Assembly (NCBI GenBank): GCA_029260345.1
Contig: JAJDDK010000007.1
Coordinates: 62,001-126,000 of the forward strand
Direction: 5' to 3'
DNA: 64,000 nt
From: Phycisphaerales bacterium
GTDB lineage: Bacteria > Planctomycetota > Phycisphaerae > Phycisphaerales > UBA1924
The notes beneath the pieces were generated by a model that saw only the letters and a list, made by a program, of their open reading frames with translations, made no database searches and was not told where the DNA came from. The translations under genes and the position numbers were made by a program. Positions 1 through 10,200 of the stretch are shown in pieces (positions within the stretch are counted from its first letter, which is position 1; every line of letters begins with the position of its first letter).

Positions 1-45
1 GGAAACCGAGAACTGAGCATCGACTGATCAATTGAGTGATCCAAG

Positions 46-74
46 ACCGGCGCTTTCGGGCGCCGGTTTTTCTT
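46..74 (+). terminator. Rho-independent terminator of the gene upstream of the window
   Basis: An 8-bp perfect stem (ACCGGCGC at 46-53 with GCGCCGGT at 60-67) encloses a 6-base loop and runs into a T-rich tract (67-74). It would end a rightward transcript that enters the window from the left. It also shows that an ATG at 32 is not a credible start for the next gene. Confidence 0.8.
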
Positions 75-112
75 TGCGCATGGTCTGCGACTTCCCGCGA
101 TACTGCTCGCGC

Positions 113-1486
113 GTGAAACTTTCGCGGCTCAACCCGTTTCGAAATCTGGCCCGCCCCGTCGAGGTGTGGGCGTGGGGCATGTATGACCTCGCGAATCAAT
201 CGTTCACGCTGCTGATCAACACGCTGCTGTTTCCGGTGTTCTTCCGGGAGATCGTGGTCGGGGCGGACCGGCCGGCGCTGGGGGATCGGCTGTGGTCGGG
301 GATGGTCGCGGCGAGCATGCTGATCGTCGTGATCGTGTCGCCGTTCATTGGCGCGTTTGCTGATGCGCGGGGCGTGCGCAAGAAGATGTTGATCGGGACG
401 GGTGTGGTGTGCGCGGCGGCGACGTGTGCGTTGGGGGTGCTGGGGGGCGGCGCCGCTTGGATTGCGTTTGGCGTGTACATGCTGGCGAACATTGCATTCC
501 AACTCGGGGAGAATTTTCTGGCGTCGTTTCTGCCGTTTGTCGCGACGAGCCGCACTATCGGGAGAGTGAGCGCGATTGGGTGGACGATGGGGTACGTCGG
601 GGCGCTGGTGCTTCTGGTGATTGCGCTGGCGGCGATGTCGCTGTTTGGGTGGGAGGATACGAGCGCGTGGCGGCCACTCATTGTGTTTGCGGGTGTGTGG
701 TTTTTGCTGGGAATTATTGCGCCGATGATCGTGCTGCGCGAGCCTCCGGCGGCGGAGACGGCGCGGCGGCGCGGGGCGGTGCGAGAAGCGTTCACGCGCG
801 TGCGCGCCACCGTGCGAGATGCGGGAGAGTATCGCCAGCTTGTGCGGTTTCTGATGGCGTTTTTCGTTTACGGAATGGGCGTGCAGACGGTGATTTTCTT
901 TAGCGCGGTGATCGCGAAAGAAGTCGTGTTTGCCAACGATCCCAATGCGAACATGAAGCTGGTGGCGTTTATCGCGCAGCTCACGATTACGGCGGGGATG
1001 GCGGCGGTGGTTGCGGGTGTGGTGCAGGATCGGATCGGCGCGCGTTTGATGACGCTGATATTTCTTGGCGTCTGGATTGCGAGCACAGTTGGTTTTGCGG
1101 CGTTTATTTTGGCGCCCAATGCGCCGGAATGGGTGTTCTGGGTGATCGGCAATGGTGTGGGGTTTGGGCTTGGCGGGATCGGGACGGCGAGCCGCTCGCT
1201 GGTTGGGCGGTTTACGCCGGCGCAAAAGACGGCGGAGTTTTTTGGGTTGTGGGGCATGGTGTTCAAGGGGTCGGGTGTGGTTGGGGTGTTTGTGTTTGGG
1301 TGGGTGCGCGCGGCGGCGGGAGATTTTGCCTCGATGCTGGTGCTGACAGGGTTTTTTGTGGTTGGGTTCATCGGGACGCTCACGGTGAAGGAGACGCGGG
1401 GCGTGCGCGCAGCGATGCGGTCGGAGCGGGAGTGGTCGAAGTCGATGGAGAAGGCGGCGGAGGCGCAGGTTTTGGGGCGGGGTTGA
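113..1486 (+). CDS. MFS transporter, UMF1 / Atg22-like
   Basis: Inner-membrane transporter of the major facilitator superfamily. The N-terminal 'EVWAWGMYDLANQSF' segment matches the hallmark of the UMF1/Atg22-like group (usually W-x-x-YDWANS), whose bacterial substrates are mostly unknown. About 12 hydrophobic segments follow through the whole protein, with a basic loop in the middle ('AAETARRRGAVREAFTRV') as usual between the two six-helix halves. An ATG at 32 would place the start inside a terminator hairpin, so I chose GTG 113 (457 aa); ATG 80 (468 aa) is also possible. Neither has a clear ribosome-binding site. The family call is firm, the substrate is unknown. Confidence 0.85.
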   Translation: MKLSRLNPFRNLARPVEVWAWGMYDLANQSFTLLINTLLFPVFFREIVVGADRPALGDRLWSGMVAASMLIVVIVSPFIGAFADARGVRKKMLIGTGVVCAAATCALGVLGGGAAWIAFGVYMLANIAFQLGENFLASFLPFVATSRTIGRVSAIGWTMGYVGALVLLVIALAAMSLFGWEDTSAWRPLIVFAGVWFLLGIIAPMIVLREPPAAETARRRGAVREAFTRVRATVRDAGEYRQLVRFLMAFFVYGMGVQTVIFFSAVIAKEVVFANDPNANMKLVAFIAQLTITAGMAAVVAGVVQDRIGARLMTLIFLGVWIASTVGFAAFILAPNAPEWVFWVIGNGVGFGLGGIGTASRSLVGRFTPAQKTAEFFGLWGMVFKGSGVVGVFVFGWVRAAAGDFASMLVLTGFFVVGFIGTLTVKETRGVRAAMRSEREWSKSMEKAAEAQVLGRG

Positions 1487-1510
1487 GGGGTTGTGGATTT
1501 GAGGCGGTTT

Positions 1511-1544
1511 GTGTGAAACCGCTTCCTGACGGGCGCGGTTCGGA
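1511..1544. repeat. Dispersed repeat A, copy 1
   Basis: The core 'CCGCTTCCTGACGGGCGCGG' with its flanks is repeated almost exactly at 1603-1635 and, inverted, at about 28736-28767. Read in one frame it encodes 'KPLPDGRGSE'. It lies in the gap between the MFS gene and trpB. I interpret it as a REP-like intergenic element. Confidence 0.75.
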
Positions 1545-1602
1545 ATGGGGATCGTGGGACTGCCGCCTATGGCTGGCGACCATTGTTGAATTGAAATCTG
1601 CT

Positions 1603-1635
1603 GTGTGAAACCGCTTCCTGACGGGCGCCGTTCGG
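1603..1635. repeat. Dispersed repeat A, copy 2
   Basis: Direct repeat of the element at 1511-1544, starting 92 bp later. The shared stretch runs from GTGTGAAACC through the C/G-rich core to TTCGG, with one visible change (GCGCGG to GCGCCG). It ends about 28 bp before the trpB start and so probably lies in its leader. Confidence 0.75.
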
Positions 1636-1663
1636 TGTGGGGCGCGGCGGTAGACTGCAGGCG

Positions 1664-2902
1664 ATGAATGCGCAAACGATGATGACGGTTCCGACGGCTG
1701 AAGGGCGCTTTGGCGCTTTTGGTGGGTCGTATATTCCTGAGACGCTGGTGCCGGCGTGCGAGCAGCTCAAGGAGGAGTATGCGCGCGCGAAGAATGATGC
1801 GGCGTTTCGGGCGAAACTCGATGGGCTCTTGAAGACGTTTGTCGGGCGGGCCACCCCCCTGTTCTTTGCGGCGCGGCTGACTGAGCATGCGCGATCGCAG
1901 TGCGCCTCCGGCAATGGCGCGCAGATCTGGCTGAAGCGTGAGGATCTGGCGCACACGGGCGCGCACAAGATCAACAACACACTCGGACAAGCGCTGCTGG
2001 CGGTGCGCATGGGCAAGAAGCGCATCATCGCGGAGACGGGCGCGGGGCAGCATGGCGTTGCGACCGCGACGGCGGCAGCGCACCTCGGGCTGGAATGCGA
2101 TGTTTACATGGGTTCGGAAGATGCGCGGCGGCAGCGGCTCAACGTCGTGCGCATGAATCTGCTCGGCGCGCGCGTGATCGAAGTGGATTCAGGCTCGCGC
2201 ACGCTCAAAGACGCGACGAATGAAGCGATGCGCGACTGGATGGGGTCGGTCGAATCGACGCACTACATCATTGGGTCGGTGGTTGGGCCGCACCCGTTTC
2301 CGATGATGGTTCGAGACTTCCAGTCGGTGATCGGCGAGGAAACGAAGGCGCAGGCGCGCGATGCATTTGGACGATTGCCCGACGCCGTGGTGGCGTGTGT
2401 CGGCGGCGGTTCGAACGCGGCGGGGATTTTCTATCCGTTCATCAACGACACTGATGTGAAACTCATTGGCGTTGAAGCGGGCGGGTTCAGTTCGGCGCCG
2501 GGGAAACATGCAGCGCCATTGTGTTTTGGCTCACCGGGCGTACTGCATGGTTCGCTGAGCTATGTGTTGCAAGATGACGCCGGGCAAACTGCGGATGTGC
2601 ATTCGTGCAGCGCGGGGCTGGATTACCCGGGCGTCGGGCCGGAGCACAGTTACTGGAAGGATTCGGGGCGCGTTGCGTATACGAATGTGACGGACGATGA
2701 GGCGCTGGATGGATTTCAGTTGTTGTGCCGCACTGAGGGGATTATTCCGGCGCTGGAGTCATCGCATGCGATTGCGCACGCGGTGACACTGGCAGGCGAG
2801 ATGGCGCGCGAACAGATTCTTGTCGTGAATCTCTCGGGGCGCGGCGATAAGGACGTTGATGAAGCGAATCGGTTGTTGCGGGAGCGAGTGACAGATTCTT
2901 AA
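1664..2902 (+). CDS. trpB: Tryptophan synthase beta chain
   Basis: PLP enzyme that condenses indole with L-serine to give L-tryptophan, normally in an alpha2-beta2 complex with TrpA. The protein (412 aa, usual length) starts its conserved region with '[15 protein letters not shown]', has the Schiff-base lysine in 'GAHKINN' (Lys102), and the PLP-phosphate glycine loop 'GGGSNAAG'. ATG 1664 fits the family N-terminus; GTG 1637, nine codons upstream, would add a non-conserved tail and begins right after repeat A. No trpA or other trp gene lies within the window, so the partner must be encoded elsewhere. No attenuator is visible; the leader holds two repeat copies instead. Confidence 0.97.
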   Translation: MNAQTMMTVPTAEGRFGAFGGSYIPETLVPACEQLKEEYARAKNDAAFRAKLDGLLKTFVGRATPLFFAARLTEHARSQCASGNGAQIWLKREDLAHTGAHKINNTLGQALLAVRMGKKRIIAETGAGQHGVATATAAAHLGLECDVYMGSEDARRQRLNVVRMNLLGARVIEVDSGSRTLKDATNEAMRDWMGSVESTHYIIGSVVGPHPFPMMVRDFQSVIGEETKAQARDAFGRLPDAVVACVGGGSNAAGIFYPFINDTDVKLIGVEAGGFSSAPGKHAAPLCFGSPGVLHGSLSYVLQDDAGQTADVHSCSAGLDYPGVGPEHSYWKDSGRVAYTNVTDDEALDGFQLLCRTEGIIPALESSHAIAHAVTLAGEMAREQILVVNLSGRGDKDVDEANRLLRERVTDS

Positions 2903-3014
2903 GCGGGCTGCTCGTGCTTTTCGGCGCTCCATGGTCCGCATCTTCGCGTTGCTCAGATGCGGCGTCACTTGACCAACCTCTGATTTGACACGGTGAGCGA
3001 GTTGAATGCGCCGC

Positions 3015-3044
3015 CATGCCCACGCAGACGTGGGCATGCCACCC
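3015..3044. repeat. Dispersed palindromic repeat B, copy 1
   Basis: A perfect 10-bp stem (CATGCCCACG / CGTGGGCATG) with loop CAGA, followed by CCACCC. Near-identical copies lie at 24669-24698 (inside the cysteine desulfurase gene) and 28791-28820. It sits between the convergent trpB and TPR genes and could also act as a transcript-end hairpin, though it has no T tract. Confidence 0.8.
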
Positions 3045-3066
3045 GATGAATTCTGGTCAATTGAAA

Positions 3067-4407
3067 TTAGGGACGGAACGCGCTGAAGAAGCGCGCGAGG
3101 CGCAAGCGTCGGCGCAAGCGCATCAGTTCTGGATCGTTAGGCGCTTCGCTCAAGGCGTGATGCAGCCAGACGCCAGCGCGATAGGTGCGGCCTTCCTCAA
3201 GGAGCGCCAGCGCGATGTTGTGCATGGCGTGAACGGACTCGCGGGCGAGGCGTCGTTCGCGACGAGCCGCATGCACGCCGGCGGTGCGCTGACCGGAACG
3301 GAGCAGCGACACGCTGTAGGCGCGCCACAGGGACGCATCTTCGGGTCGCTCTTCGAGGACCGCTTTGAGGATGCCGGTCGCTTCCATCGGGCAGCCGGAC
3401 TCGATCAACATGCGGCCGAGTTCTTCGCGATCATCGAGCGTGAAATCAGCAAGACGATCTTGCAATGTGCGGGCCTGTTCGACCAGGATCACTTGCGCTT
3501 CACGCATTCGGCCGGCGCGGCGGTGCGCTTCGGCGAGGCGGCGACGGGCGCGGTGATCGTTGGGATCAAGGCGGAGCACAAGGCGCAAGGAGCGGCGGGC
3601 TTCTTCGAGTCGGCCGTCGCGCAACGCCAGCACGCCGATTTCGTAGTGCGCATCGGCGTTGTCGTTTTCAATTTCGAGCACGCGCCGAAACTTCTCAGCG
3701 GCTTCGGCGCAGAGGTTCATTTCTGCGAGAAGGCAGCCGAGGTCGAGCAGCGTGTCGATGTCGCCGGGATTGCCGCGCAGTTCGCGTACGTACAGGCGGC
3801 GGGCGCGATCGCGCTTCCCGAGGGCGGCGTACGCGCCTGCAAGTCGGGCGTACACGCCAGGCATACCGGGGTCGATTTGAATGGCTTCGCGCAATGCAGC
3901 GCCGGCGCGGGCGTGTTCGCCGCGATCCATGAGTGAATCGGAGATATTCACGTAGGCGAGCGCGTGATCGGCCTGCTCGAGTTGCAGCGCAAGATAGAAC
4001 GAGATTTCGGCTTGATCGTGATCGTTGAGGCGCGTGTAGGCCTCGACGAGATGCACGGTCGCATCGGCGCGGCAATCAGTTGATTTGGAGGCTTCTTCAA
4101 GCCAGCGCACGGCGTCGGTCACGTCCGTCGTCGCGACGTCATCGGTGCGGAGCAGATTGACGCCGATGAGAAGCGCGGTTTGCGCTTCGGTCGGCTCCAG
4201 CTCGTGCGCACTGAGGAATGCGTTGACGGCTTCGCGCCGACGACCGGCGGCTTCGAGCGTGAGACCGAGATTGAAGTGCCACTCCGCGCGAAACGGGTTC
4301 AGAGCGATCGCCTCGCGCAGTTCGGACTCCGCCTCGTCCCACCGATTGAGTTCAAAGAACTCGTGGGCGCGCTCGACGTGTTGTTCCGCTTCGAACCAGT
4401 CGTTCAT
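3067..4407 (-). CDS. Tetratricopeptide-repeat protein
   Basis: Soluble 446-aa protein built almost wholly of TPR units, usually a protein-binding scaffold. Repeats are visible from the N-terminus ('NRWDEAESELREAIALNPF') to the end ('YRAGVWLHHALSEAPNDPE'). About ten 34-residue units carry the typical small/large alternation and the proline at the unit boundary ('LDPND', 'IDPG'). I see no signal peptide, membrane segment or catalytic domain, so it should act in the cytoplasm. It is convergent with trpB and divergent from the HEAT-repeat gene at 4561. A long open frame on the other strand is a coding shadow. Function is unknown beyond the repeat fold. Confidence 0.88.
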   Translation of the reverse strand: MNDWFEAEQHVERAHEFFELNRWDEAESELREAIALNPFRAEWHFNLGLTLEAAGRRREAVNAFLSAHELEPTEAQTALLIGVNLLRTDDVATTDVTDAVRWLEEASKSTDCRADATVHLVEAYTRLNDHDQAEISFYLALQLEQADHALAYVNISDSLMDRGEHARAGAALREAIQIDPGMPGVYARLAGAYAALGKRDRARRLYVRELRGNPGDIDTLLDLGCLLAEMNLCAEAAEKFRRVLEIENDNADAHYEIGVLALRDGRLEEARRSLRLVLRLDPNDHRARRRLAEAHRRAGRMREAQVILVEQARTLQDRLADFTLDDREELGRMLIESGCPMEATGILKAVLEERPEDASLWRAYSVSLLRSGQRTAGVHAARRERRLARESVHAMHNIALALLEEGRTYRAGVWLHHALSEAPNDPELMRLRRRLRLARFFSAFRP

Positions 4408-4560
4408 TCCGGGGCGATGTCCTCTACCGGACTATTTCCGGCGCCGTTGAGACAAATTGCACGAATCGCCGATGAGATGATGACGAATTCTATCGGCGAG
4501 ACGCGTCTAGTAGCGTAGGATCGACCGAAAGAAACCGCCACCAGGCTCGAAGGGCGACGC

Positions 4561-6516
4561 ATGAGACGGCACAGGACGATCATGCCACGGGGAGGATGCA
4601 CGCTGAGCGCGATCGCTCTGGTGGTCTGTTTGTTCGCGCCTTGGCCGGTCGCCGCGCAGAGTCCGAACGAGGTTCAGCCGGATCCAGCGCCGACGGCGCC
4701 GGAGAACGCCGAAGCCCCAAACAATTCTCGGACACCTGACCTCGCCCGACTTCTGGTCGCCCGCGACGCCTCGACACTGGCGGAAGCCATCCGCTCGACC
4801 ACCGACTGGGTCTGGGTCGAAACGGCGATTGCCGCGATCAGCGAGCCGCAGTTTTCGGGATTGTGTGCAGATTCCGGCGTGTCGAAGGCCATTGCAGGCC
4901 GCTTGGCTGAGGCCCCTGCCGGAAGCCAAGTCGTTTTTCTGACTGCACTTGGGCGTTCAAACGAGCGAGATGCGGTGCGAGCCGTGCTTGGGATGCTGGA
5001 TCAGGACCTGACGCCCGAATCGCGCCGGCGTGTGTTTCAGGTGCTGGTAGAGCAAACCGGCCGGTCAGATCTCGGTGAGGAAGTCGCCGCGTGGCAGGCG
5101 TGGTGGAATGAAAACGAATGGATTCCGGAGGCCGAATGGCTCCGGCGCGTCACCCGCTGGCAATCGGAGCGTTCGCGGCGGCTCGTGGATCGGTCCCGCA
5201 CGGCGGAGCGCGGGCGAGCGGAGCTGTATCGAGAGCTTTTCTCCTTGACGGCGCCGGACGCCAGATCAGCGATCTTGATTCGGATGCTGGGCGACGGCGC
5301 GATTGATGTTCGGCGCCTTGGGCTTGAACTCGCAACGCGTGCGGTCGTGAATGCGACTCCCCTGCCACCAGAGGTCAGCACAGCGGCGGCGGGGTTGCTC
5401 CGAGATCCCGCTTCGGAAGTTCGAGCGGGATCGGCGATTTTTCTTGCCTCCGCAGGGGTGAACGGGGCGGCAGCGGATATTTCGCAAGCATTGACGCGCG
5501 AACGCAATGCGCTTGCAGCCAAGGCCATGCTTGAGGCGCTGGCGTTCACGATTCCGACGCCGGGGGATCTGGAAGTCGCGTCTTCGTGGCTGCGGAATTC
5601 CGTGACGACGACCGCCGCAGCGCGACTGCTGGCCGTGGGCGCCGAGCGCGGCGTGCTTCTTTCGCCTCGCATCCGCAACATGGCGTGGCAATTGGTGGAA
5701 TCTGATTGCGGTGCCTCGCTGGGAGCCGCGGGAATTCAGTTGTACGGGCAATTGGCGCCAAGTTCGGAATTTCTGAATCTCATGACGCTGGTGCGCGCTT
5801 CGGATGCGGCGATTCGTGACGCAGCCGCGGAGGCGCTGACCTCTCGACAAATTGGATTTTCGCCTCTTTTTGCAGAGGTTTCGCGTGATCCTGCGCTGCT
5901 TCGATTTGTGGTGAATGGGGCTTGTGCATGGTCGCCGACGCGCGTGACGTGGACGCAGTTGACCGTGATTGAAGGCGTGACGGAGCAGCATCTGACGCGA
6001 GTCGCCGATGCGATGCCGCCGCACGAAACGATTGCGACGGCGAGGATCGAGACGAGTGATGCGCGGCGGATCATTCTTTTGAGCCGCTTTTCGGTCGAAC
6101 GACTCCGAACGGAAACGTATGCGGCGAGTGTTGTCGTCGAAGGCGCTTCGCTTCGGATGCAAACGTTATTGGACCTGCGCCGCTATGAGCAGATCCTCTC
6201 GGAGCGGCGGCCGGGGGCGAACGGCGCCGAACCTCCGGTGTTTCCGCATCAGCACACGGTGCGCGTGGCGCTTCTTTGTCTCGAGCGCATCGACGAGGCG
6301 ACGAGTGCACAAGCGACGGCAGAGGAGTGGATCGAAGCGATCGAGCGTCTCTCGGAGCCAAATCCTGAAGCGGCAGGGCGCCTGGCGCTAGCGCTGCAAA
6401 GTCAAGATGGGCTAGGACTTTCGACTGCCCAGGCGGCTCAGTTGGACTCGCTCCAGCAATCACTGCTCGACTCGACAGGCAGGAGTGAAAGCCCCACTCA
6501 TGACGACATGGAGTGA
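4561..6516 (+). CDS. Exported HEAT-repeat-like protein
   Basis: A 651-aa protein with a signal peptide (hydrophobic core 'LSAIALVVCLFAPWPVAAQ', cleavage likely after AAQ) and then alpha-helical repeats resembling HEAT/Armadillo units ('RAVLGMLDQDLTPESRRRVF', 'LLRDPASEVRAGSAIFLASA', 'DAAIRDAAAEALTS'). Such repeats normally bind other proteins. The mature N-terminus is Pro/Glu/Ala-rich, likely a linker. ATG 4582 would give an equally good signal peptide. It is divergent from the TPR gene at 3067-4407 and has no operon partner. Location is expected to be periplasmic; no function is recognised. Confidence 0.85.
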   Translation: MRRHRTIMPRGGCTLSAIALVVCLFAPWPVAAQSPNEVQPDPAPTAPENAEAPNNSRTPDLARLLVARDASTLAEAIRSTTDWVWVETAIAAISEPQFSGLCADSGVSKAIAGRLAEAPAGSQVVFLTALGRSNERDAVRAVLGMLDQDLTPESRRRVFQVLVEQTGRSDLGEEVAAWQAWWNENEWIPEAEWLRRVTRWQSERSRRLVDRSRTAERGRAELYRELFSLTAPDARSAILIRMLGDGAIDVRRLGLELATRAVVNATPLPPEVSTAAAGLLRDPASEVRAGSAIFLASAGVNGAAADISQALTRERNALAAKAMLEALAFTIPTPGDLEVASSWLRNSVTTTAAARLLAVGAERGVLLSPRIRNMAWQLVESDCGASLGAAGIQLYGQLAPSSEFLNLMTLVRASDAAIRDAAAEALTSRQIGFSPLFAEVSRDPALLRFVVNGACAWSPTRVTWTQLTVIEGVTEQHLTRVADAMPPHETIATARIETSDARRIILLSRFSVERLRTETYAASVVVEGASLRMQTLLDLRRYEQILSERRPGANGAEPPVFPHQHTVRVALLCLERIDEATSAQATAEEWIEAIERLSEPNPEAAGRLALALQSQDGLGLSTAQAAQLDSLQQSLLDSTGRSESPTHDDME

Positions 6517-6772
6517 GCCGCACCTGGTTTGTGCGCCCCCTCAGACAATCGAGTTTTTAAGCTTGCAATTAACAGTGCGTTCACTCCATAGCAGAACAAT
6601 GACAGTTCCGATTGAGCCGCTGGAATCACCGGATTTGGTAGGTCCAAGTGTTCGGCAAGGATTGCGCTGATTCATCGTTTTCAGGTCCGAAAATAGGATT
6701 ATTCGCGCCTCAAACGGTGGCGTCATCACCCTTGGTCGGTTTGTGACGGGGTGTTCGGAGGAAGGTTGCATC

Positions 6773-6796
6773 ACTCCGAAAAACGCGGAGTTTTTC
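6773..6796 (+). terminator. Possible Rho-independent terminator
   Basis: A 6-bp stem (ACTCCG at 773-778 of this kilobase with CGGAGT at 786-791) is followed by a run of Ts. The stem is short for a GC-rich genome. It could end the transcript of the HEAT-repeat gene about 250 bp upstream. Confidence 0.45.
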
Positions 6797-7264
6797 CTTG
6801 CAATTTTTGCCGTTTGGAGGGATAAGGAATCCTGCCTTCCGGCAAGGAAGGGTCTGAGGAGGAGTGAGGTCTGTCTGCTTCGATCATTGAGGTCGAGCGT
6901 TGTGCGTCAGCCGTTTGCCAGGCGATTGATTGCACTCAAACGCTCATCACAAAGTCGAACGCCTGAGAGCCCTCGCCGTTCTTTTCTTCGGACCCTGCGG
7001 GCAATGTCCGCTCCCGCAGGTGGTGTGTTTGGGTGTATGTCAGGGGCGGAGCGATTCGGAAGGAGATGAAACTGGCTTCCTTTCAAACATGTGGAACACT
7101 TGAGCGCCGGCAAGGTCGGTGGGTCAAGGCAGTGTCGTTCTGGGACCGACGTGTTCGGCCCTGGTGATTTCGTGCGTGTCCAGCCCTATTCGAGGGTGTG
7201 GATTCAATTCTTAGGTGCATGTGGGTGCACCGACGTGGATGACACGCAAGAGGCGTGTCTCAGC

Positions 7265-7270
7265 GAGGAG
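7265..7270 (+). promoter_or_regulatory. Ribosome-binding site of the 1462-aa exported protein
   Basis: GAGGAG lies 8 bases before the ATG at 7279, close to ideal. It fixes the start that also gives the signal peptide. Confidence 0.8.
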
Positions 7271-7278
7271 ATTGGTAG

Positions 7279-10200
7279 ATGAATAAGAGCATGCTGGTTG
7301 GAGCCGTTGGATTGGCTCTCACGGGCGTAGCCGTGGCGTCGGAAGACGGCATTGGCCTCGCTCGCAACATGCGCGCGGACATGACATCGTTCGCGAGCAT
7401 GCGAGATGCAATCCTCGGCGAGGCCGGGACTCCGCAACGAGCTGTGGTGCTTGCCCAGCTTCGTGCGGATATCGCGGCCGGTACGGTTGACCCGCGAACG
7501 GTCGTTTTTGTCATTTCCGAGGACCTGATCCCCGGAGTCGGCAAGAACACCACAAATCTCGCGGGCGAAGGATCGCAGACCGAAGGTGCATTGGGCTCCA
7601 ACGCCCTGTTCTTCGATGATGCGTCAACGTACCAGCTCACGAATTACACAAATCCGCCCGCGAGCATGATTGGCCTTGCCGGCCAGTCGAACCCCGCAGG
7701 CGAGGTGTTGGCCGCTGATCCCTGGATCGGCGCCGCCAATGACGCAGTCATGACGAACATCGGAGTGGGCGCCCCTGGTGGCTTGGCTCCGATGTCCCAG
7801 CCGGCCGGTGGCGCTCCGTACATTGCGATGGCGCGTCGTACGGGCCAGGACGCGGTCACGACCGCGTTCGCGCTCGGCATGAACCAGCGCCACGCGCTGG
7901 GCGTTCCGGGTCCGGATCCGAACACAGGTCACCTGCGTTTGGGCACCGATTGGTATTTGTACAACCAGGTCTTCAATGGCGTTCCCGGCATCCACACCAA
8001 CCAGTGGTGGAGCCCGGTTTCGTTCACCGAAGGCTTCGTGTTTGACCGCATGTTCTTCGGCGGTCGCGAGCTCGGCGGCGTTCTCGGCGCGTTCGAGAAT
8101 GCGAACGGCTGGCTTGATCGTTTCGTGAACCTCGGCGTTCTCGCCGGTAACTTCACGATCGGTCAGTTCTACGGCCACCCGCAGAGCGTGGTGTTCCCGT
8201 TCCCGGTCGACAAGTGGTTCAGCGTCATGTCCTTCCTCGGACAGGCCCCCGGCGGCGGCGTCGGCTACGGCATGTTCATCAAGACGCCGGACACGATTGC
8301 GAACAACGTGCTCGACCCGCGCATCGCCGCGGGCGACATCATCCCGACGGATAAGGAAATGGCCGGCTGGCTGAACACTTATCCGGGCATCGAGGATGAC
8401 ATCGGCACCGCTGAAGTCGAAGGCATCGGCCTGGCCGTGACGCAGTTCGGCGAAATCGCGCCAACCAGCGGCGCGTTTGGTCTCGCGAACATTCTCGCGG
8501 CCATTTCCGCCAGCGGCACGCAGTTCGGCGAAGGCAACGACCCCGTCGGTCAGCCGTCGTTCGTTCCGCAGGACGCCCTGTGGGACAACTACATCTTCAA
8601 GGGCTCTGAATTCGAGACGCCCTGCCCGCTGCCCGATTTCATCATCCCCTACAAGGAAGACTTCGAGCTTTACAACGCCGGTCAGCCGATCCGCATTCAG
8701 TCGGATCGCTTCTTTGACGCGCTGAGCTCGAACTCCATCATTTCGGTGACGCAGAACACCACCCCCGGTGGTGGCCAGTCGCTGGCGCAGCAGAACGTCA
8801 ACAATGACAATCTGTTCCGTCAGGAATGGAACACGGCGCTTCCGAACTTCCCGACCCGCGTCCAGGCTTCGGCTGGCGACGACGGAATTCCGTTCAATGG
8901 TGATGCGAATGAAGCGTCCGCGGTCGTGACGGCGCAGGTCCGCATGGCTCCGACTCTCCGCACCGGCCGCGCGATGCGCGTGCTCGAAGCGGCTGAGTTC
9001 GGCAACTATGTCGGCTCCGTGATCCTCGGCGGCACCGATCCGACCGGCGCGTTTGCGCAGGCCGACGGCCGCGTCTGGGTCCGTCAGCCGAACGTCGGCT
9101 CGGATGGCGTCTGGGGCACCGCTCCGGGCTACAACGAGAACGAAGATGCCCAGAACAACCTGGTCCAGGCCAACTGGATTCCGGAAGGTGATTGGGCGTT
9201 CCCGCCGCAGGGCACGCCGGACTCCACTGGCTCCATCTACAACACGCAGTTCGTGAATGTCCGCGCTGGTGCGTCGGGCAACGCTGCTGGTCAGGCGATC
9301 GTGGCGGGTTCGTTCCGTCTCATTCGCATCGAAGCGCAGCCGAACAACAACCAGGACCCGAACAACCTGTTCGACGAAGCCGTCCTGCGCGTGTTCTACG
9401 GTGGTGTTGAGCTGTTCCCGAATGGCGATTCCAGCCAGCGCTTTATTGGCGGCTCGATCGCAGCCACCCAGGCTGAGTTCTGGTCCTCCAACAACGCGTT
9501 GGGTCAGTTCGACGTCATGCACGTCGATGACATCTGCTACGACGGCCCGCTGTTCACGCGAACCGCTGGTCCGGCCGATATGACGCCGTTCCTTGACGAT
9601 TTCAACGTGTACCCGCTGGCCCAGACCATCGATGGTCAGGCCGATTCCGGGTTCTTGAGCCTTGCTTCGGTTCCGGATAACCCGGCCACCGACGCGGCCC
9701 GTCAGTTGACCGTGCTTGACAGCAACTCCAGCCCCATCACCGATGGCGTCATGGTGTGCCGTTACATGGTTGACACGGTGAAGCTCACCAGCGGTCTTCT
9801 GACCGTTGGCGAAGTCGTCGCCCTCAATCACGACGCTCTTGCGGAGCCGTACGACACGTTCCTCGCGACCAACACGGACTGCCCGGGCGCTGCCGCAGCG
9901 GCGACTCCCTACGTCGTTCGCTCGGCCGAGAACGCTCCGCGCATCGAGACTGGTGACTGGACGCTCCTGAATGCTGCTCCGGTGGCGTTCGATTCCGGCA
10001 CCATGAGCGCGGACAACATCGATATGTCCTACAGCTTCACGACGATCTCGCGTTACACCGCGGTCGGCGTGGACAACGTCGCCCTCGTGACCGACGATCC
10101 GGCCGAAGGCGCCGCTGATCGTGTTGTGCGTATCGAAAGCACCTTCGGCGTTGACGGTTCTTTGACCGACAACCCGATGTTCGGTGCATTCAACGCAATC

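Larger units (their letters stand above)
6517..7278. other. Long intergenic region upstream of the large exported protein
   Basis: There are 762 bp without a convincing gene; open frames here are short and lack a ribosome-binding site or conserved character. Base composition is lower in GC than its neighbours. It holds a small terminator-like hairpin at 6773-6796 and, at its end, the ribosome-binding site of the gene at 7279. A long 5' leader or a regulatory RNA is possible, but I recognise no riboswitch fold. Confidence 0.6.

Noticed and set aside
32-112. Longer start for the MFS transporter at ATG 32
   Set aside because: It would place a Rho-independent terminator inside the coding sequence and adds non-conserved residues.
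3016-3936. 306-codon plus-strand open frame
   Set aside because: It is antisense to the TPR protein gene, which has clear repeats; the frame itself shows no motif and starts inside repeat B.
6743-7069. 108-codon open frame in the leader region
   Set aside because: No ribosome-binding site, no domain, composition like non-coding sequence.
7624-9831. 735-codon open frame on the minus strand
   Set aside because: It lies wholly inside the 1462-aa exported protein gene, has no ribosome-binding site and reads as low-complexity Arg/Val/His-rich sequence; it is a shadow of codon bias.
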